DNA from: Pycnococcus provasolii
Taxonomy: Eukaryota; Chlorophyta; Pseudoscourfieldiophyceae; Pseudoscourfieldiales
Assembly (NCBI GenBank): GCA_049487715.1
Contig: CP150573.1
Span: 434,001 to 498,000, forward strand
Direction of reading: 5' to 3'
DNA: 64,000 bases
Part shown: positions 48,702 to 57,609 of the stretch, in pieces
Layout: the number at the start of each line of letters is the position of its first letter
Numbering within the stretch: position 1 is the first letter of the stretch
Notes under the pieces: model-generated
What the model was told of the DNA's origin: nothing
What the model saw: the letters and a program-made list of their open reading frames with translations, nothing else
Database searches by the model: none
Program-made: the position numbers and the translations under genes

Positions 48702-50690
48702 ATGGCCGCCTCCGATGCGCCTTCTTCTTCAGATTGCGTTCCACAAGAAGACTCCTCTCCTCCTCCTGATCTTCGTATTTTATCATTGCTTCCTGCCACG
48801 ACGGAAATCATTGGATCGCTCGGTCTGCGTGAATATTTAGTTGGGGTCACGCACGAGTGTGACGTCCTGGGATCCGTCCCGGGGTCCAAGGGGGAGATCA
48901 ATGATCTGTCTTTATTAATAGCCTCGGGATCGTGCAAGCGGGTCACGACGACATTTTGGGTTCTCAAGGTCTCCATGACGCAAGCGCAAATTGACCATGC
49001 CGTTGCCGAAGCATCCACGTCGAATACCCCAATGTTCGCAATAAACGCCGCGCTCGTCAAAGAAGCGAGACCTACAATAGTGCTCACGCAGGATCTGTGT
49101 GGCGTGTGCGCAGCGGGACCGGAAGACGTAAGACGGGCGCTCGAGGATGGCGGAGGTTGCGCTCGCGGGATGAGGGTAGAGTCGTACGCGCCGGGAACGC
49201 TAATGGAGGTGGCGGAGAGCATCGAGCACGTCGGCGAGGCGTGCGGCGTTCCAAGGCGCGGCGCACGCGCCAGGAGGGAGTTCGAAGACAGGCTCGTGGC
49301 GGTGAGGGAGGCTACGCACGCCGCAAAAAAACAACGCACTGTGCTGCTCCTTGAGTGGCTGGACCCGGCGTACGACGGCGGACACTGGGTGCCTGGGATG
49401 ATTGTTGCAGCCGGCTGCGTCCCAGTGCTCAACGCCGTCGACGGAGCGAAGAGCAAGGCGAGGTCCTGGGCCGAAGTGGCTGCTGCCGACCCGGACGTCG
49501 TGCTTTTCGCGAGTTGCGGCTTCGATTTAAGGCGCAACCTCACGGACGCGGCGAAGGCGCTGCGCACGACGCCGGAGCTGGCGGGACTACGGGCTGTGCG
49601 CACCGGAAGAGCGTACTGCGTCGACGGGAATCGCTACTTCGCGCGTCCGGGACCATCTTTGGCGGCTGGTACAGCCCTCGTCGCGCGATGCGCGTTCGAC
49701 GACGAGCCTGAAGTGGTCAGGCGGCTCGAGGCGCTCCCGTTCCTGCCCAATGCTTGGGCTCTCCTACGCGATGAAGAGCAGCAGGACGCCGTTGCGGTTG
49801 CCAAGGTGGGTGACATAGATATAGAGGACTTTGACTTGCTGCACGAGGCTGCGTGCGCGGAGGGGCGGATGACATATACGGATCCCGCCACAGGCTACGG
49901 CGTCATGACACGCCTCGCCCATCAGAAGCGCGGAAAGTGCTGCGGCTCGGGGTGCCGCCACTGCCCGTACCAGCACGCCAACGTGCGGGACAAGGCTCAG
50001 AAGATCCAAAACCCAGCATTTCTGCACCTTCCGGATGCTGGGCTGCACCGCGAGGGCGTCACGGCGTTGATGTGGAGCGGTGGGAAGGACTCGTTCCTGG
50101 CCCTGCGCGCCCTCCTCCGAAAATGCGGCGGCGACACGACGCGGGTGGTTCTCATGACGACGTTTGACGTCAAGACCCGCGTGATTGCGCACCAGGAGGT
50201 GCACATCTCGCAGGTTGAGCGGCAGGCAAAGCACCTCGACGTGGCGGTGGTGGGCGTGCCACTGCACCCGTGCAGCGCGGGGTACGTCAAGCATATCTCC
50301 TCCGCGCTTGAGGTGGTGGCGGGGCAGGCGCCCGTGCTGCACCTCGCCTGCGGGGACCTGCACCTGCGCCACATCCGTGAGTGGCGGGAAACGCAGCTAG
50401 GCATCGCCGGGCTCGGGTTGAGCCTCGCGTTCCCGATCTGGTCCGACGATGCCGGCAGCAACTACGACGCGCTCACCGCGGACCTTGAGGCGAGCGGCGT
50501 GCCCTGCATTGTGTCTGCTGTCACGGAGCCCGCCGTCGGCGTGGCGGAGGTTGGTGAGCTGTACACGCGCGCGCTTGCTGGTAAGCTCGAGGCGGCGGGC
50601 CTGGACGCGTTCGGCGAGAACGGCGAGATCCACTCGCTAGCCGAGGTGTGGCGCGCGCCCAGGGAGCGCGCGCTTGGCCTGCAACTTTAA
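48702..50690 (+). CDS. Fusion of BtuF-like metal/cobalamin-binding domain, DUF5522 zinc motif and diphthine-ammonia ligase (Dph6)
   Basis: 662 residues from ATG 48702. Residues about 25-300 match the BtuF/helical-backbone binding-protein fold (SLLPATTEIIGSLGLREYLVG, THECD, TQDLCGVCA, VLLLEWLDPAYDGGHWVPGM), but with no signal peptide, so it is likely cytosolic. Residues about 407-425 carry CCGSGCRHCPYQH, the DUF5522 Cys signature. Residues about 453-655 are Dph6: MWSGGKDSFLALR (PP-loop, 459-464), HQEVHISQVERQA, ACGDLHLRHIREWRE and SNYDALTADLE. Dph6 amidates diphthine on elongation factor 2 with ATP and ammonia. The yeast Dph6 Rid-like tail is absent. The Dph6 call is firm; the BtuF part's ligand is unknown. 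Confidence 0.87.
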   Translation: MAASDAPSSSDCVPQEDSSPPPDLRILSLLPATTEIIGSLGLREYLVGVTHECDVLGSVPGSKGEINDLSLLIASGSCKRVTTTFWVLKVSMTQAQIDHAVAEASTSNTPMFAINAALVKEARPTIVLTQDLCGVCAAGPEDVRRALEDGGGCARGMRVESYAPGTLMEVAESIEHVGEACGVPRRGARARREFEDRLVAVREATHAAKKQRTVLLLEWLDPAYDGGHWVPGMIVAAGCVPVLNAVDGAKSKARSWAEVAAADPDVVLFASCGFDLRRNLTDAAKALRTTPELAGLRAVRTGRAYCVDGNRYFARPGPSLAAGTALVARCAFDDEPEVVRRLEALPFLPNAWALLRDEEQQDAVAVAKVGDIDIEDFDLLHEAACAEGRMTYTDPATGYGVMTRLAHQKRGKCCGSGCRHCPYQHANVRDKAQKIQNPAFLHLPDAGLHREGVTALMWSGGKDSFLALRALLRKCGGDTTRVVLMTTFDVKTRVIAHQEVHISQVERQAKHLDVAVVGVPLHPCSAGYVKHISSALEVVAGQAPVLHLACGDLHLRHIREWRETQLGIAGLGLSLAFPIWSDDAGSNYDALTADLEASGVPCIVSAVTEPAVGVAEVGELYTRALAGKLEAAGLDAFGENGEIHSLAEVWRAPRERALGLQL

Positions 50691-50752
50691 GTACTACTAC
50701 TGATTGTAAAACTTTTACTACTTTATTATTCAAATTTGGGTTCTTTCAAAAA

Positions 50753-51499
50753 CTAAGTCGAGTTCTCCTTCTCCTTCTCCTCCTCCTTCTCCTCGTCGTC
50801 GTCGTCGTCGCCGCTGCTCTCCGAGTCTGATTTGATTCCTCCTCTAAAGACGTGAAAAGCGTTTTTGGAGCTCTCCAAGAACTCGACTAAGTTTTTGCGC
50901 GCCAGTTCCTTCTCCTCACCTTCCGGAAGTTTGTTCCAAATATCGTCCAACTCACTCAGACGCTTCATCCGCGCACCTCGCTTCTCGTGCCTTTTATTCT
51001 CGTACGCGCTGAAGGCGTTTTGAGGATCAGCGATTTCGTCAGGGGTCAAGGTCTCCATAGGTCTAACCCAGTATCTGAATTGGCCGAGAGGATCGACACA
51101 GCTTCCATCCCAATAAAATGCCCCGGACCTGCCGGAGGAGGAGGCCTCTTTTAGATTCATCTCCTGGTAGAATAACCCACGTTCACGCGTTGCGTGTCTG
51201 TGCTCGATTTTGGTAATTGCCAAGTTGGCCTGGCAATGAGGTGCACTGCACACGAAGACTTTGTCGTCATCTTCCTCCTCGTCGTCGTCGTACTCGCCGA
51301 GCTCTTCGCAATCGGAGTCTGCGACGGCATGCGTGGCGGTGCTCTCAGGCACTACCGCGGAGCACGACGCGCACGTCACGACATCAACGCACTTCTCCTC
51401 ACCGTTTTCTCCGAGAATGCGCGCCTTCTTTTTTGAGAATATCCGTCGAGGGGCATTGCCGCCCGTACTTTTGCGTGCCTTGGGATTCGTGCGCGCCAT
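50753..51499 (-). CDS. Zinc-ribbon acidic protein with histone H3 tail-like N-terminus
   Basis: 248 residues from ATG 51499. Residues 2-19 read ARTNPKARKSTGGNAPRR, against ARTKQTARKSTGGKAPRK of canonical H3: the ARKSTGG core around Lys9 and the APR are intact, while H3 Lys4 and Lys14 positions are Asn. Next come CASC (43-46), an acidic run and CSAPHC (84-89), a probable CxxC/CxxxxC zinc ribbon, then HATRERGLFYQEMN, GQFRYWVRPMETLTPDEIAD and DDIWNKLPEGEEKELARKNL. The end is almost pure Asp/Glu/Lys. There is no histone fold. An acidic nuclear protein that presents an H3-like tail is the natural reading; the role is unknown. Convergent with the Dph6 fusion at 62 bp. Confidence 0.72.
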   Translation of the reverse strand: MARTNPKARKSTGGNAPRRIFSKKKARILGENGEEKCVDVVTCASCSAVVPESTATHAVADSDCEELGEYDDDEEEDDDKVFVCSAPHCQANLAITKIEHRHATRERGLFYQEMNLKEASSSGRSGAFYWDGSCVDPLGQFRYWVRPMETLTPDEIADPQNAFSAYENKRHEKRGARMKRLSELDDIWNKLPEGEEKELARKNLVEFLESSKNAFHVFRGGIKSDSESSGDDDDDEEKEEEKEKENST

Positions 51500-51600
51500 G
51501 CCGTACTTACCTCGGTAAAGTTACTTATACGTACAGTACCTGTCAGAAAGTTGGTGGAAAGTTCAAACCTGGAACAGGGAGGCGGACAGGTAGGGGAGTG

Positions 51601-52112
51601 CCCACTTGCATCAAGCCTTGCATTGCCGTTGCATAATGTACGGCCTATGGTACGAACCACTTGCATCAAGCCTTGCATTGCCGTTGCATATGGCCTAGGG
51701 TACGAACCACTTGCATCAAGCCTTGCATTGCCGTTGCATATGCCTAGGTACGAACCACTTGCATCAAGCCTTGCATTGCCGTTGCATAATGTACGGCCTA
51801 TGGTACGAACCACTTGCATCAAGCCTTGCATTGCCGTTGCATATGGCCTAGGGTACGAACCACTTGCATCAAGCCTTGCATTGCCGTTGCATATGGCCTA
51901 GGGTACGAACCACTTGCATCAAGCCTTGCATTGCCGTTGCATAATGTACGGCCTATGGTACGAACCACTTGCATCAAGCCTTGCATTGCCGTTGCATATG
52001 GCCTAGGGTACGAACCACTTGCATCAAGCCTTGCATTGCCGTTGTTGCATAATGTATGTATGGCCTAGGGTACGAACCACTTGCATCAAGCTTTGCATTG
52101 CCGTTGCGTGTG
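51601..52112. repeat. Minisatellite of about ten 50-58 bp units in a long-short-short order
   Basis: Each unit contains CCACTTGCATCAAGCCTTGC. Two linkers alternate: a long one with ATAATGTACGGCCTATGGT and a short one with ATATGGCCTAGGGT. The order is long, short, short, long, short, short, long, short, long, so a higher-order unit of about 160 bp is visible. Frames through it are artefacts of the repeat. Confidence 0.92.
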
Positions 52113-52956
52113 GCGGTACGATTCTGTGAGCTCATCGGCCCATTGGTAAGAAGTATATTTATTTTAGTACTAAGGGCATTATTGAGGTGCTAATATTGTC
52201 ACTCAACTCGACCTGATAACTGATTGATGAGGCTGATCCTCGACCCAACGAAGGAAAGGAGGGACGGATTCCCACGAGCCTCCCGACCTTGCATGGAGAG
52301 ATGGAGGCCAGTAGTGAGACTCATCATGGGCACTTTGGAATAGGTTCTTTGGAATCCCGTCGTGTTGTGTTGTGTTGTGTTGTGTTGGTTTGGGAAAGAC
52401 TTTGGGACGGAAGGGAAAGACCTTCCCGGGGGATAGGAAGTACAGTAGAAGGTGGGTGGGGATTGACAAGGGACAGGGGGAGCAGATTTTAGCAGGGCAA
52501 ATGTTGACTCGTGCAGTCGTGGGGCACAACCGGCCCACCCAAGGTTGGTTTCGGCAGCAAAAGAACCGTCCGGAACTGAACAGCTGAATTGCTCTTGTTG
52601 CCTCCGTCTCCAACCGGTTAACCCTGTTGTGTAGTCTGACCAGTGTCCAGGGAGTGGTTTGACCAGTACTGGGAAGCTTTGACTTTTCTCTTGGGAAAGC
52701 AACACACGCACGACATTATTGTCTTTAGAAGGAAACGTTGACTTTACGGCTTACGTACGACATTATTGGCACTATCGTAGTGGTGCAGCACTTATTTCAG
52801 TGTGTGTCTGTTTCATCGTCTCGTAATCATCTGTTTTCCTTCACAGCTTCACAGCACTTCACAGCAACTTTCGTCATCTTTTTCCTATTCCACTAGCTGG
52901 CTCTTCTGGTCTTGCAAGTCTACCTCCCAGTGGTAAGTAAGTAAGCCTTCGTTATT
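52113..52956. other. Spacer without supported gene
   Basis: About 840 bp. 52362-52386 is a TGTGT/GTTGT microsatellite. 52390-52500 is purine-rich and G-rich. 52835-52870 has three short CTTCACAGCA copies. The only features near the next start are CCTCCCAGTGGTAAGTAAGT, which looks like a splice donor but has no partner I can place. Confidence 0.45.
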
Positions 52957-54945
52957 ATGCTCGCGACGTCGTACTCGGAGGCACACTTAGACACGTCGCC
53001 GACGTCAGGCTCAAGTCATGGTGGAAGACGCGAAATCATCCGGCCGGCGGACTCGACGGGTCGGCCTCTCAGACACCCGTCGTCCGCGTCGGCACACACG
53101 GGAACGCGAAAGAACTCGCTAGGGACGTACACGCACTCGCGACCTCGACCTCTCTCCGCAGCGCCGATGCCGACGCGGCCCCTCTCCGCCACAGTTCGAA
53201 GACTCGTCGACCGCCAGCCGCCGTCGCGATCGAGCTCAAGGCCGTCATCAGCTGCGAGAGGGGCGACGCCGGGTGCGCCGAGCTGCACGAAAATGCACGA
53301 CGCCTTCGACGCGCTCGCCGGACGAATGGCAAACGTGGAGCCTTTCCCCCTTGAAGTTCTCTGCCAGTACGATGCAAGCTTTCAAAAGCAACTCACGCCG
53401 TCGGAAAGACCGACCAACTTCGCAGGAGCACGCGTGTACCCGCCGGCGCCGCCCAGAGAAGGGCCGGTGTGGGTCATCTTCAGAAGATACGCCAAGGAGG
53501 ATAAGGAGAAGGTTGACGGAGACGGGTGGGTTGACGCGCACAGGAGAGGCGCCCACGTCCCCGGACTGGGCAGCGGCCAGCGCAGGTCGGGCGGGCTCTC
53601 AGAAACGTCGCGTGAGAACGCCTTCCAGGCGAATCGAGAGGAGGCGCTCAGCCGCCTCACCTTGGGCGCGAACGCCTTCCAGGACCTGCTCGCCGACTTC
53701 AACGTCGTTCCGACGCTTCTGTCGCGCGCGGACGCCGCGCGCATCTACCGCCTTGAGAGCGACTTGCCTGCTGACATGGGAGGGAAGCGGCGAGGAATGG
53801 ACTTTGTCGGGTTCTGCACCGCGGTGGTCAGGATCGCCGTGGTGAGCTTTGCATCCAGCGTTCCGAGCGACGAGTACGACGAAGATGGCGGCGCAAACGC
53901 GGTGCACCTCGCAGGTGCGTCCAACCCGTTCCTCGCACGAGCACAGCGATGCATATCGCTTTTCCTCAGCCACCTAGGAGCCTTCAATTCCAACAGTCGG
54001 CGCATCGCCGTTGCCATCGATCGTTTCGAGCGGTTCTCGGGAGACCGAAGCGTGCGCGCCAGCCGACGGAGGTGGGAGTACGTCGAGGCGAACCAGCGCA
54101 TGGCGCAGATACGCAGGGAACAGGTGCAAAAGAGCGCCGCGGAAGAGCGGCGACTGCAGGCGGAGTCGTCGTCAGCAGGAGATGCTGCACCGCCGCTGCC
54201 GAAGTCGGAGCAAAGCAAGAGGAAGTTCAAGTCGCCGACGCCTGACCTGTTCGACATACCGGACATTCCAGATGCACGCTCGCCGCGGATTATTATGGAG
54301 AAGGTGCAAGCCAAGTTCGCGCAGTCCACCGCTACCCGCGATGCATCGCGCCAGATGATGCACGAAGCGATGACGCGCGTGGAGCAAAGTTGGCACGTCG
54401 CGCGGGGACACCCGCCTCCACCATCTCGCACGAATGATATTCATTCCGTTCAGCACATAGCAGCGCCGCACACGCATGCTCACGAGCTGACACGTACGCT
54501 CGCGCTCTCGCTCGAGTGGCGTGTACCCGTACTGCTCGTGCGACGTCACGTGTTGCGCCATGACGCGACGAGCATTGACATGCCGCAGTGGCACTACTTC
54601 CCTCAGCCACGTACTCTCGACATGGGCGCTATTTTGCGCAGCCAGGCTCGAGACTACCGCATCGTGCTTCGCTACCGAGGTGAGCGCATTGCGAAGCTGA
54701 GCATCAACATGCGCAATCTTCCCCCGAACACCGCCGCGCACTACAGCGAGGCGCCGCTGGTCACAGGCATGCCGCGCGTGATCGACCTGCACGTTCCGTT
54801 TGACGTCGTTGGCGAGTGGCTCGGCGAGGTGAACATAGCCTGCAGTGACAGCGGTGGTGGAGTGGCATGCACGTACACCGTTCCCGTCTATGCGCGCTGC
54901 GTTCCTCGCGCAGTCGGATCGCGCACACCAACGCCTTCGTACTAA
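52957..54945 (+). CDS. Hypothetical protein with EF-hand-like or helical core, possibly axonemal
   Basis: 662 residues from ATG 52957. Residues 1-110 are Ser/Pro/Arg-rich and disordered. Residues about 110-370 are ordered and helix-rich: AFDALAGRMANVEPFPLEVL, FQDLLADFNVVPTLLSRADA with RIYRLE, then MDFVGFCTAVVRIAVVSFAS and NPFLARAQRCISLFLSHL. The order helix, DFNV, LLxxxxAxxI and FxxxC recalls the EF-hand-like calcium-insensitive repeats of some ciliary proteins, although the Ca ligand loop is not seen. A long basic helix (RWEYVEANQRMAQIRREQVQ) precedes a C-terminal beta-rich part (YRGERIAKLSINMRNLPPN; GEWLGEVNIACS). No family was recognised. Codon use is like its neighbours, so it is very likely real. 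Confidence 0.75.
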   Translation: MLATSYSEAHLDTSPTSGSSHGGRREIIRPADSTGRPLRHPSSASAHTGTRKNSLGTYTHSRPRPLSAAPMPTRPLSATVRRLVDRQPPSRSSSRPSSAARGATPGAPSCTKMHDAFDALAGRMANVEPFPLEVLCQYDASFQKQLTPSERPTNFAGARVYPPAPPREGPVWVIFRRYAKEDKEKVDGDGWVDAHRRGAHVPGLGSGQRRSGGLSETSRENAFQANREEALSRLTLGANAFQDLLADFNVVPTLLSRADAARIYRLESDLPADMGGKRRGMDFVGFCTAVVRIAVVSFASSVPSDEYDEDGGANAVHLAGASNPFLARAQRCISLFLSHLGAFNSNSRRIAVAIDRFERFSGDRSVRASRRRWEYVEANQRMAQIRREQVQKSAAEERRLQAESSSAGDAAPPLPKSEQSKRKFKSPTPDLFDIPDIPDARSPRIIMEKVQAKFAQSTATRDASRQMMHEAMTRVEQSWHVARGHPPPPSRTNDIHSVQHIAAPHTHAHELTRTLALSLEWRVPVLLVRRHVLRHDATSIDMPQWHYFPQPRTLDMGAILRSQARDYRIVLRYRGERIAKLSINMRNLPPNTAAHYSEAPLVTGMPRVIDLHVPFDVVGEWLGEVNIACSDSGGGVACTYTVPVYARCVPRAVGSRTPTPSY

Positions 54946-55570
54946 TTGTGAGCCCATGTCAATATGTTTTTCCAATGTGTAACTTTAACAGCTCGAGTGA
55001 GTGAGGTGCAACACTTTCAAATGTATTGTCGCGTGCGTGTTGAAGTATGACTCATAATAGTAATGAGCTTGTACGAAAATGAGTGCAAGCTTGTCACTCT
55101 CGAGAATGTCTTCGTCACAGAGAGTGCTCGTACACGCCCGGCCTTCGGAGTTATTATGTACCACCTGCAGGTACACCGGCCGCAAGCTTGCACTCAAGAT
55201 CTTGCCAATTCGCGGATCCACCGAGCACCGGCCGGTGTTATTAATTGTTTATTAAGGTGGTCAAGAGCTTGAAACAGGGCCAGCTATGGACAATGAGCTC
55301 ACTTGCAAGAAACACTCCAGCACAAAAGAACCACTTGTAAGAAAGCGGATCCACCGGCATGCGCTCCGGCGTGCACCGTAGACTACTGACGATAGCACCC
55401 GTCGTCACGTCGTGCAGCCCAGCCCAAGTCCCAACCGAGATCCCCCAGGGGCCTGGGGAGGGGAGTGCCCCCTGTGTGAACTGTTGTGAGAGAGTTAGGG
55501 TTAGGGTTAGGGTTACAACAGTTCTTTTCAGTTCTTCACGTGCGCGAAGTGCGCAATTTTCCTTATATTG
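54946..55570. other. Spacer with telomeric tract
   Basis: About 625 bp, the longest convergent spacer here. A TTAGGG tract is at 55494-55516. Two copies of GGATCCACCG lie near 55215 and 55348. The rest shows no gene. Confidence 0.5.
55494..55516 (+). repeat. Interstitial TTAGGG telomeric tract
   Basis: GTTAGGGTTAGGGTTAGGGTTAC, just beyond the 3' end of the 213-residue minus gene. Confidence 0.88.
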
Positions 55571-56212
55571 CTAGCGCTCCATGCGCTGCGCGGCGGCGTC
55601 GGGCGCGCTTTTCGTGATTGCGTTCTGCAAGGCCTGCAAGCGCCGCTGAAACACGAGCATTCGCTCCTGCGGTGGTTGCTGGACCGCCTGCGTTTCCCAC
55701 TCCGACTGCTCTTTCATGGCGGCGATTTTTTCGTCATGAGACATCGTCTGCATCTTCGCGTTAATCGCGAGCCCGATTCCTTGCGCCACCTGCATCATCA
55801 TCTGCTGTTGCTCCGGCGTGAGTCCTTCGACCATTTTCATCATGTTTTCTCTGGCGGTTGCCTCACTTTGTCTTTGCATGAGTCGGCCGAGGAACTCCTC
55901 TGGCGAGAGTTCCGCCTCGTCGAGCGCCATTTCCTCTCGCTCGATAAACGCGAAAAACTGAGTGGTGAGTTCCTGGTCGTTCGCGTATTGCTGTCGCACG
56001 TGTCTGAGTTGCTGTAGTCCCCATTCCCCGTCGACTTCTAGCGCGTGGAAGATGGCCTTTTGCGCTTGGTTGATGAGTTGCTCAGGCGCGTGCGTGCCCG
56101 TCGTGTGCGCTTGTTTGAGAGACGCCTGGAAGTCGGGGTCGTTGAAGGTGTCGAGTCCCCTCTTGAAGAACTCCAGTAAGACTTCGCGGGTAAGATAACC
56201 GCTGCGCTGCAT
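55571..56212 (-). CDS. Hypothetical all-helical protein
   Basis: 213 residues from ATG 56212. Almost entirely helical by composition: YLTREVLLEFFKRGLDTFN, APEQLINQAQKAIFHALEVD, FFAFIEREEMALDEAELS, EEFLGRLMQRQSEATAREN and MVEGLTPEQQQMMMQVAQGIG. The middle is Met/Gln-rich. There is no signal peptide, membrane segment or catalytic motif. The N-terminal 75 residues look most conserved in style and could be a protein-interaction domain. No family was recognised. Its length, ATG start and codon use like its neighbours support a real gene. Confidence 0.7.
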   Translation of the reverse strand: MQRSGYLTREVLLEFFKRGLDTFNDPDFQASLKQAHTTGTHAPEQLINQAQKAIFHALEVDGEWGLQQLRHVRQQYANDQELTTQFFAFIEREEMALDEAELSPEEFLGRLMQRQSEATARENMMKMVEGLTPEQQQMMMQVAQGIGLAINAKMQTMSHDEKIAAMKEQSEWETQAVQQPPQERMLVFQRRLQALQNAITKSAPDAAAQRMER

Positions 56213-56475
56213 ATGACTAAAGTACTAAAATAGTACGATCGTAAGGAAGAGGTAAGAGCTGAGTTAAGTGAAGATATACTGTAAGCTATACAAGTATATT
56301 ATGTAAGCTGCAAGCAAGAAACAGCCAGGCGTGATCCAAGCAATAAAATATTAAAATGGGCAGTGCCTTCGAAGAGACGGAATGAAGCGAAGAATGAAGG
56401 AAAGAAAGGGGGACCCAGAGGCCTGAGCAGTAGAGCACGACACGAGGGTCCCAAGAAGAGGAGCAGAGGCCGGCT
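56213..56475. other. Spacer before palindromic element
   Basis: About 260 bp. AAAGTACTAAAATAGTAC lies 6-25 bp upstream of the preceding gene's start. Purine-rich DNA (GAATGAAGGAAAGAAAGGGG) follows. Nothing else is seen. Confidence 0.4.
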
Positions 56476-57206
56476 GATAGACCTTGTCGACGAAGCCCTA
56501 TTTTGGAAATAAGGTCGCGGGTCTATTTCCCCATCGCATTCCCCACTCATCTTCCCCCCATGTGAAAATTAGAAAACAGCGGGGGGAAAAGACCGGCATC
56601 CCGCCACAGCCTGATAATTTTCCCTTCATAACGGCGATTCCCGTTATGAATTAATGGCGCTGGGGCTAGCGCTGTGTGCGTGTTCCATCAACGCACTCTA
56701 TGGGTTGTTGAACAGCACACATAGAGCTACTGTCAGTCACAAACCAATTCTTGTTTTGACCTGAAACGGAGAAGTTATCGACGTTTTGCATAATGGCCGT
56801 ATAACCATAAATTTGGTCGGGATCTGATCAAAACTCCCTTTCCCCCGACCAAATTTCCCGTCATACGGCATAATACGGAGATCAACGAATACATGTCCGT
56901 TTCAGGTCGGATAAAGACGGGGTTTCTCGCAGGTGGCTGCCCAATGTGTCCTCTTCAACAACCCATAGAGTGCGTTGATGGAACACGCACACAGCGCTAG
57001 CCCCAGCGCCATTAATTTATAACGGGGATCGCCGTTATGAAGGGAAAATTATCAGGCTGTGGCGGGATGCCGGTCTTTTTCCCCCGCTGTTTTCTAATTT
57101 TCGCATGGGGGGGGTCGCCGGATCGGGGGGAATTTGAGTGGGGAATGCAACCGGAAAATAGACCCGAAACCAACGCGACCTAATTTTTCTGTCGACAAGG
57201 TCTATC
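56476..57206. mobile_element. 731-bp long palindromic (fold-back/MITE-like) element
   Basis: The whole interval is an imperfect inverted repeat. The outer left end GATAGACCTTGTCGAC mirrors the right end GTCGACAAGGTCTATC. Next, ACAGCGGGGGG and CCCCCGCTGT, GATAATTTTCCCTTCATAAC and GTTATGAAGGGAAAATTATC, and CTCTATGGGTTGTTGAA and TTCAACAACCCATAGAG pair in order. Even the centre has GACCTGAAACGG facing CCGTTTCAGGTC, and ATTTGGTCGGG facing CCCGACCAAAT. TA sits at the boundary on both sides, as in Tc1/mariner-type insertions, but cannot be separated from the palindrome itself. No transposase is present. It is probably a non-autonomous element. Confidence 0.85.
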
Positions 57207-57609
57207 CCTTTGAGGACCGTTAGCGTTAGGGTTTCATAAACATGTAAAGTACGTCAGCTCCTACTTCCTACAGAGCTCTGCCGATCAGCCTTGTGATGTA
57301 TGTAGGCAGCTTATGTGCGTGCATCAGCGTGCATCAGCTGATCAGCGTGCGTGCATACAGGGCCTACATCCGGATGGAGCTCCCCCTCATAATAAGGCAG
57401 AGTGCAGGCCGCCCATAGGTGCGCCCATTTAGGTGGTTCTTTTTGCCTTATTGTGTTGTTTTCAGCTTTGTGTTCCTTGGCTTTGGGCCAACTACCTTAC
57501 ACAAGAACACCTTGCACGGTATTCGTAACCCATTATCACTCACATTCTTAGTGCAAGGTTCGTTTGTCTTTCTCTTCCCTTGAGCACGTGTTCACTCCAG
57601 CAGATAGTT
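57207..57609. other. Spacer before LRR gene
   Basis: About 400 bp. GCATCAGCGTGCATCAGCTG-type short repeats occur near 57320-57350. No TATA box or gene is supported. Confidence 0.4.

Noticed and set aside
50753-51499. True histone H3 gene
   Set aside because: Only the first 18 residues resemble H3; the alpha-N helix and histone fold are absent and zinc-ribbon cysteines follow.
51551-52068. Repetitive frames with YEPLASSLALPLH-type repeats
   Set aside because: Pure translation of the minisatellite; several frames on both strands are open for the same reason.
51601-52112. CRISPR-like array
   Set aside because: Spacers between repeats are themselves repeats of two types, the genome is eukaryotic and there are no cas genes.
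52199-52711. Minus-strand frames of 136-170 codons
   Set aside because: Overlap a GT microsatellite, have low-complexity QHNTTQHNTT sequence and no family match.
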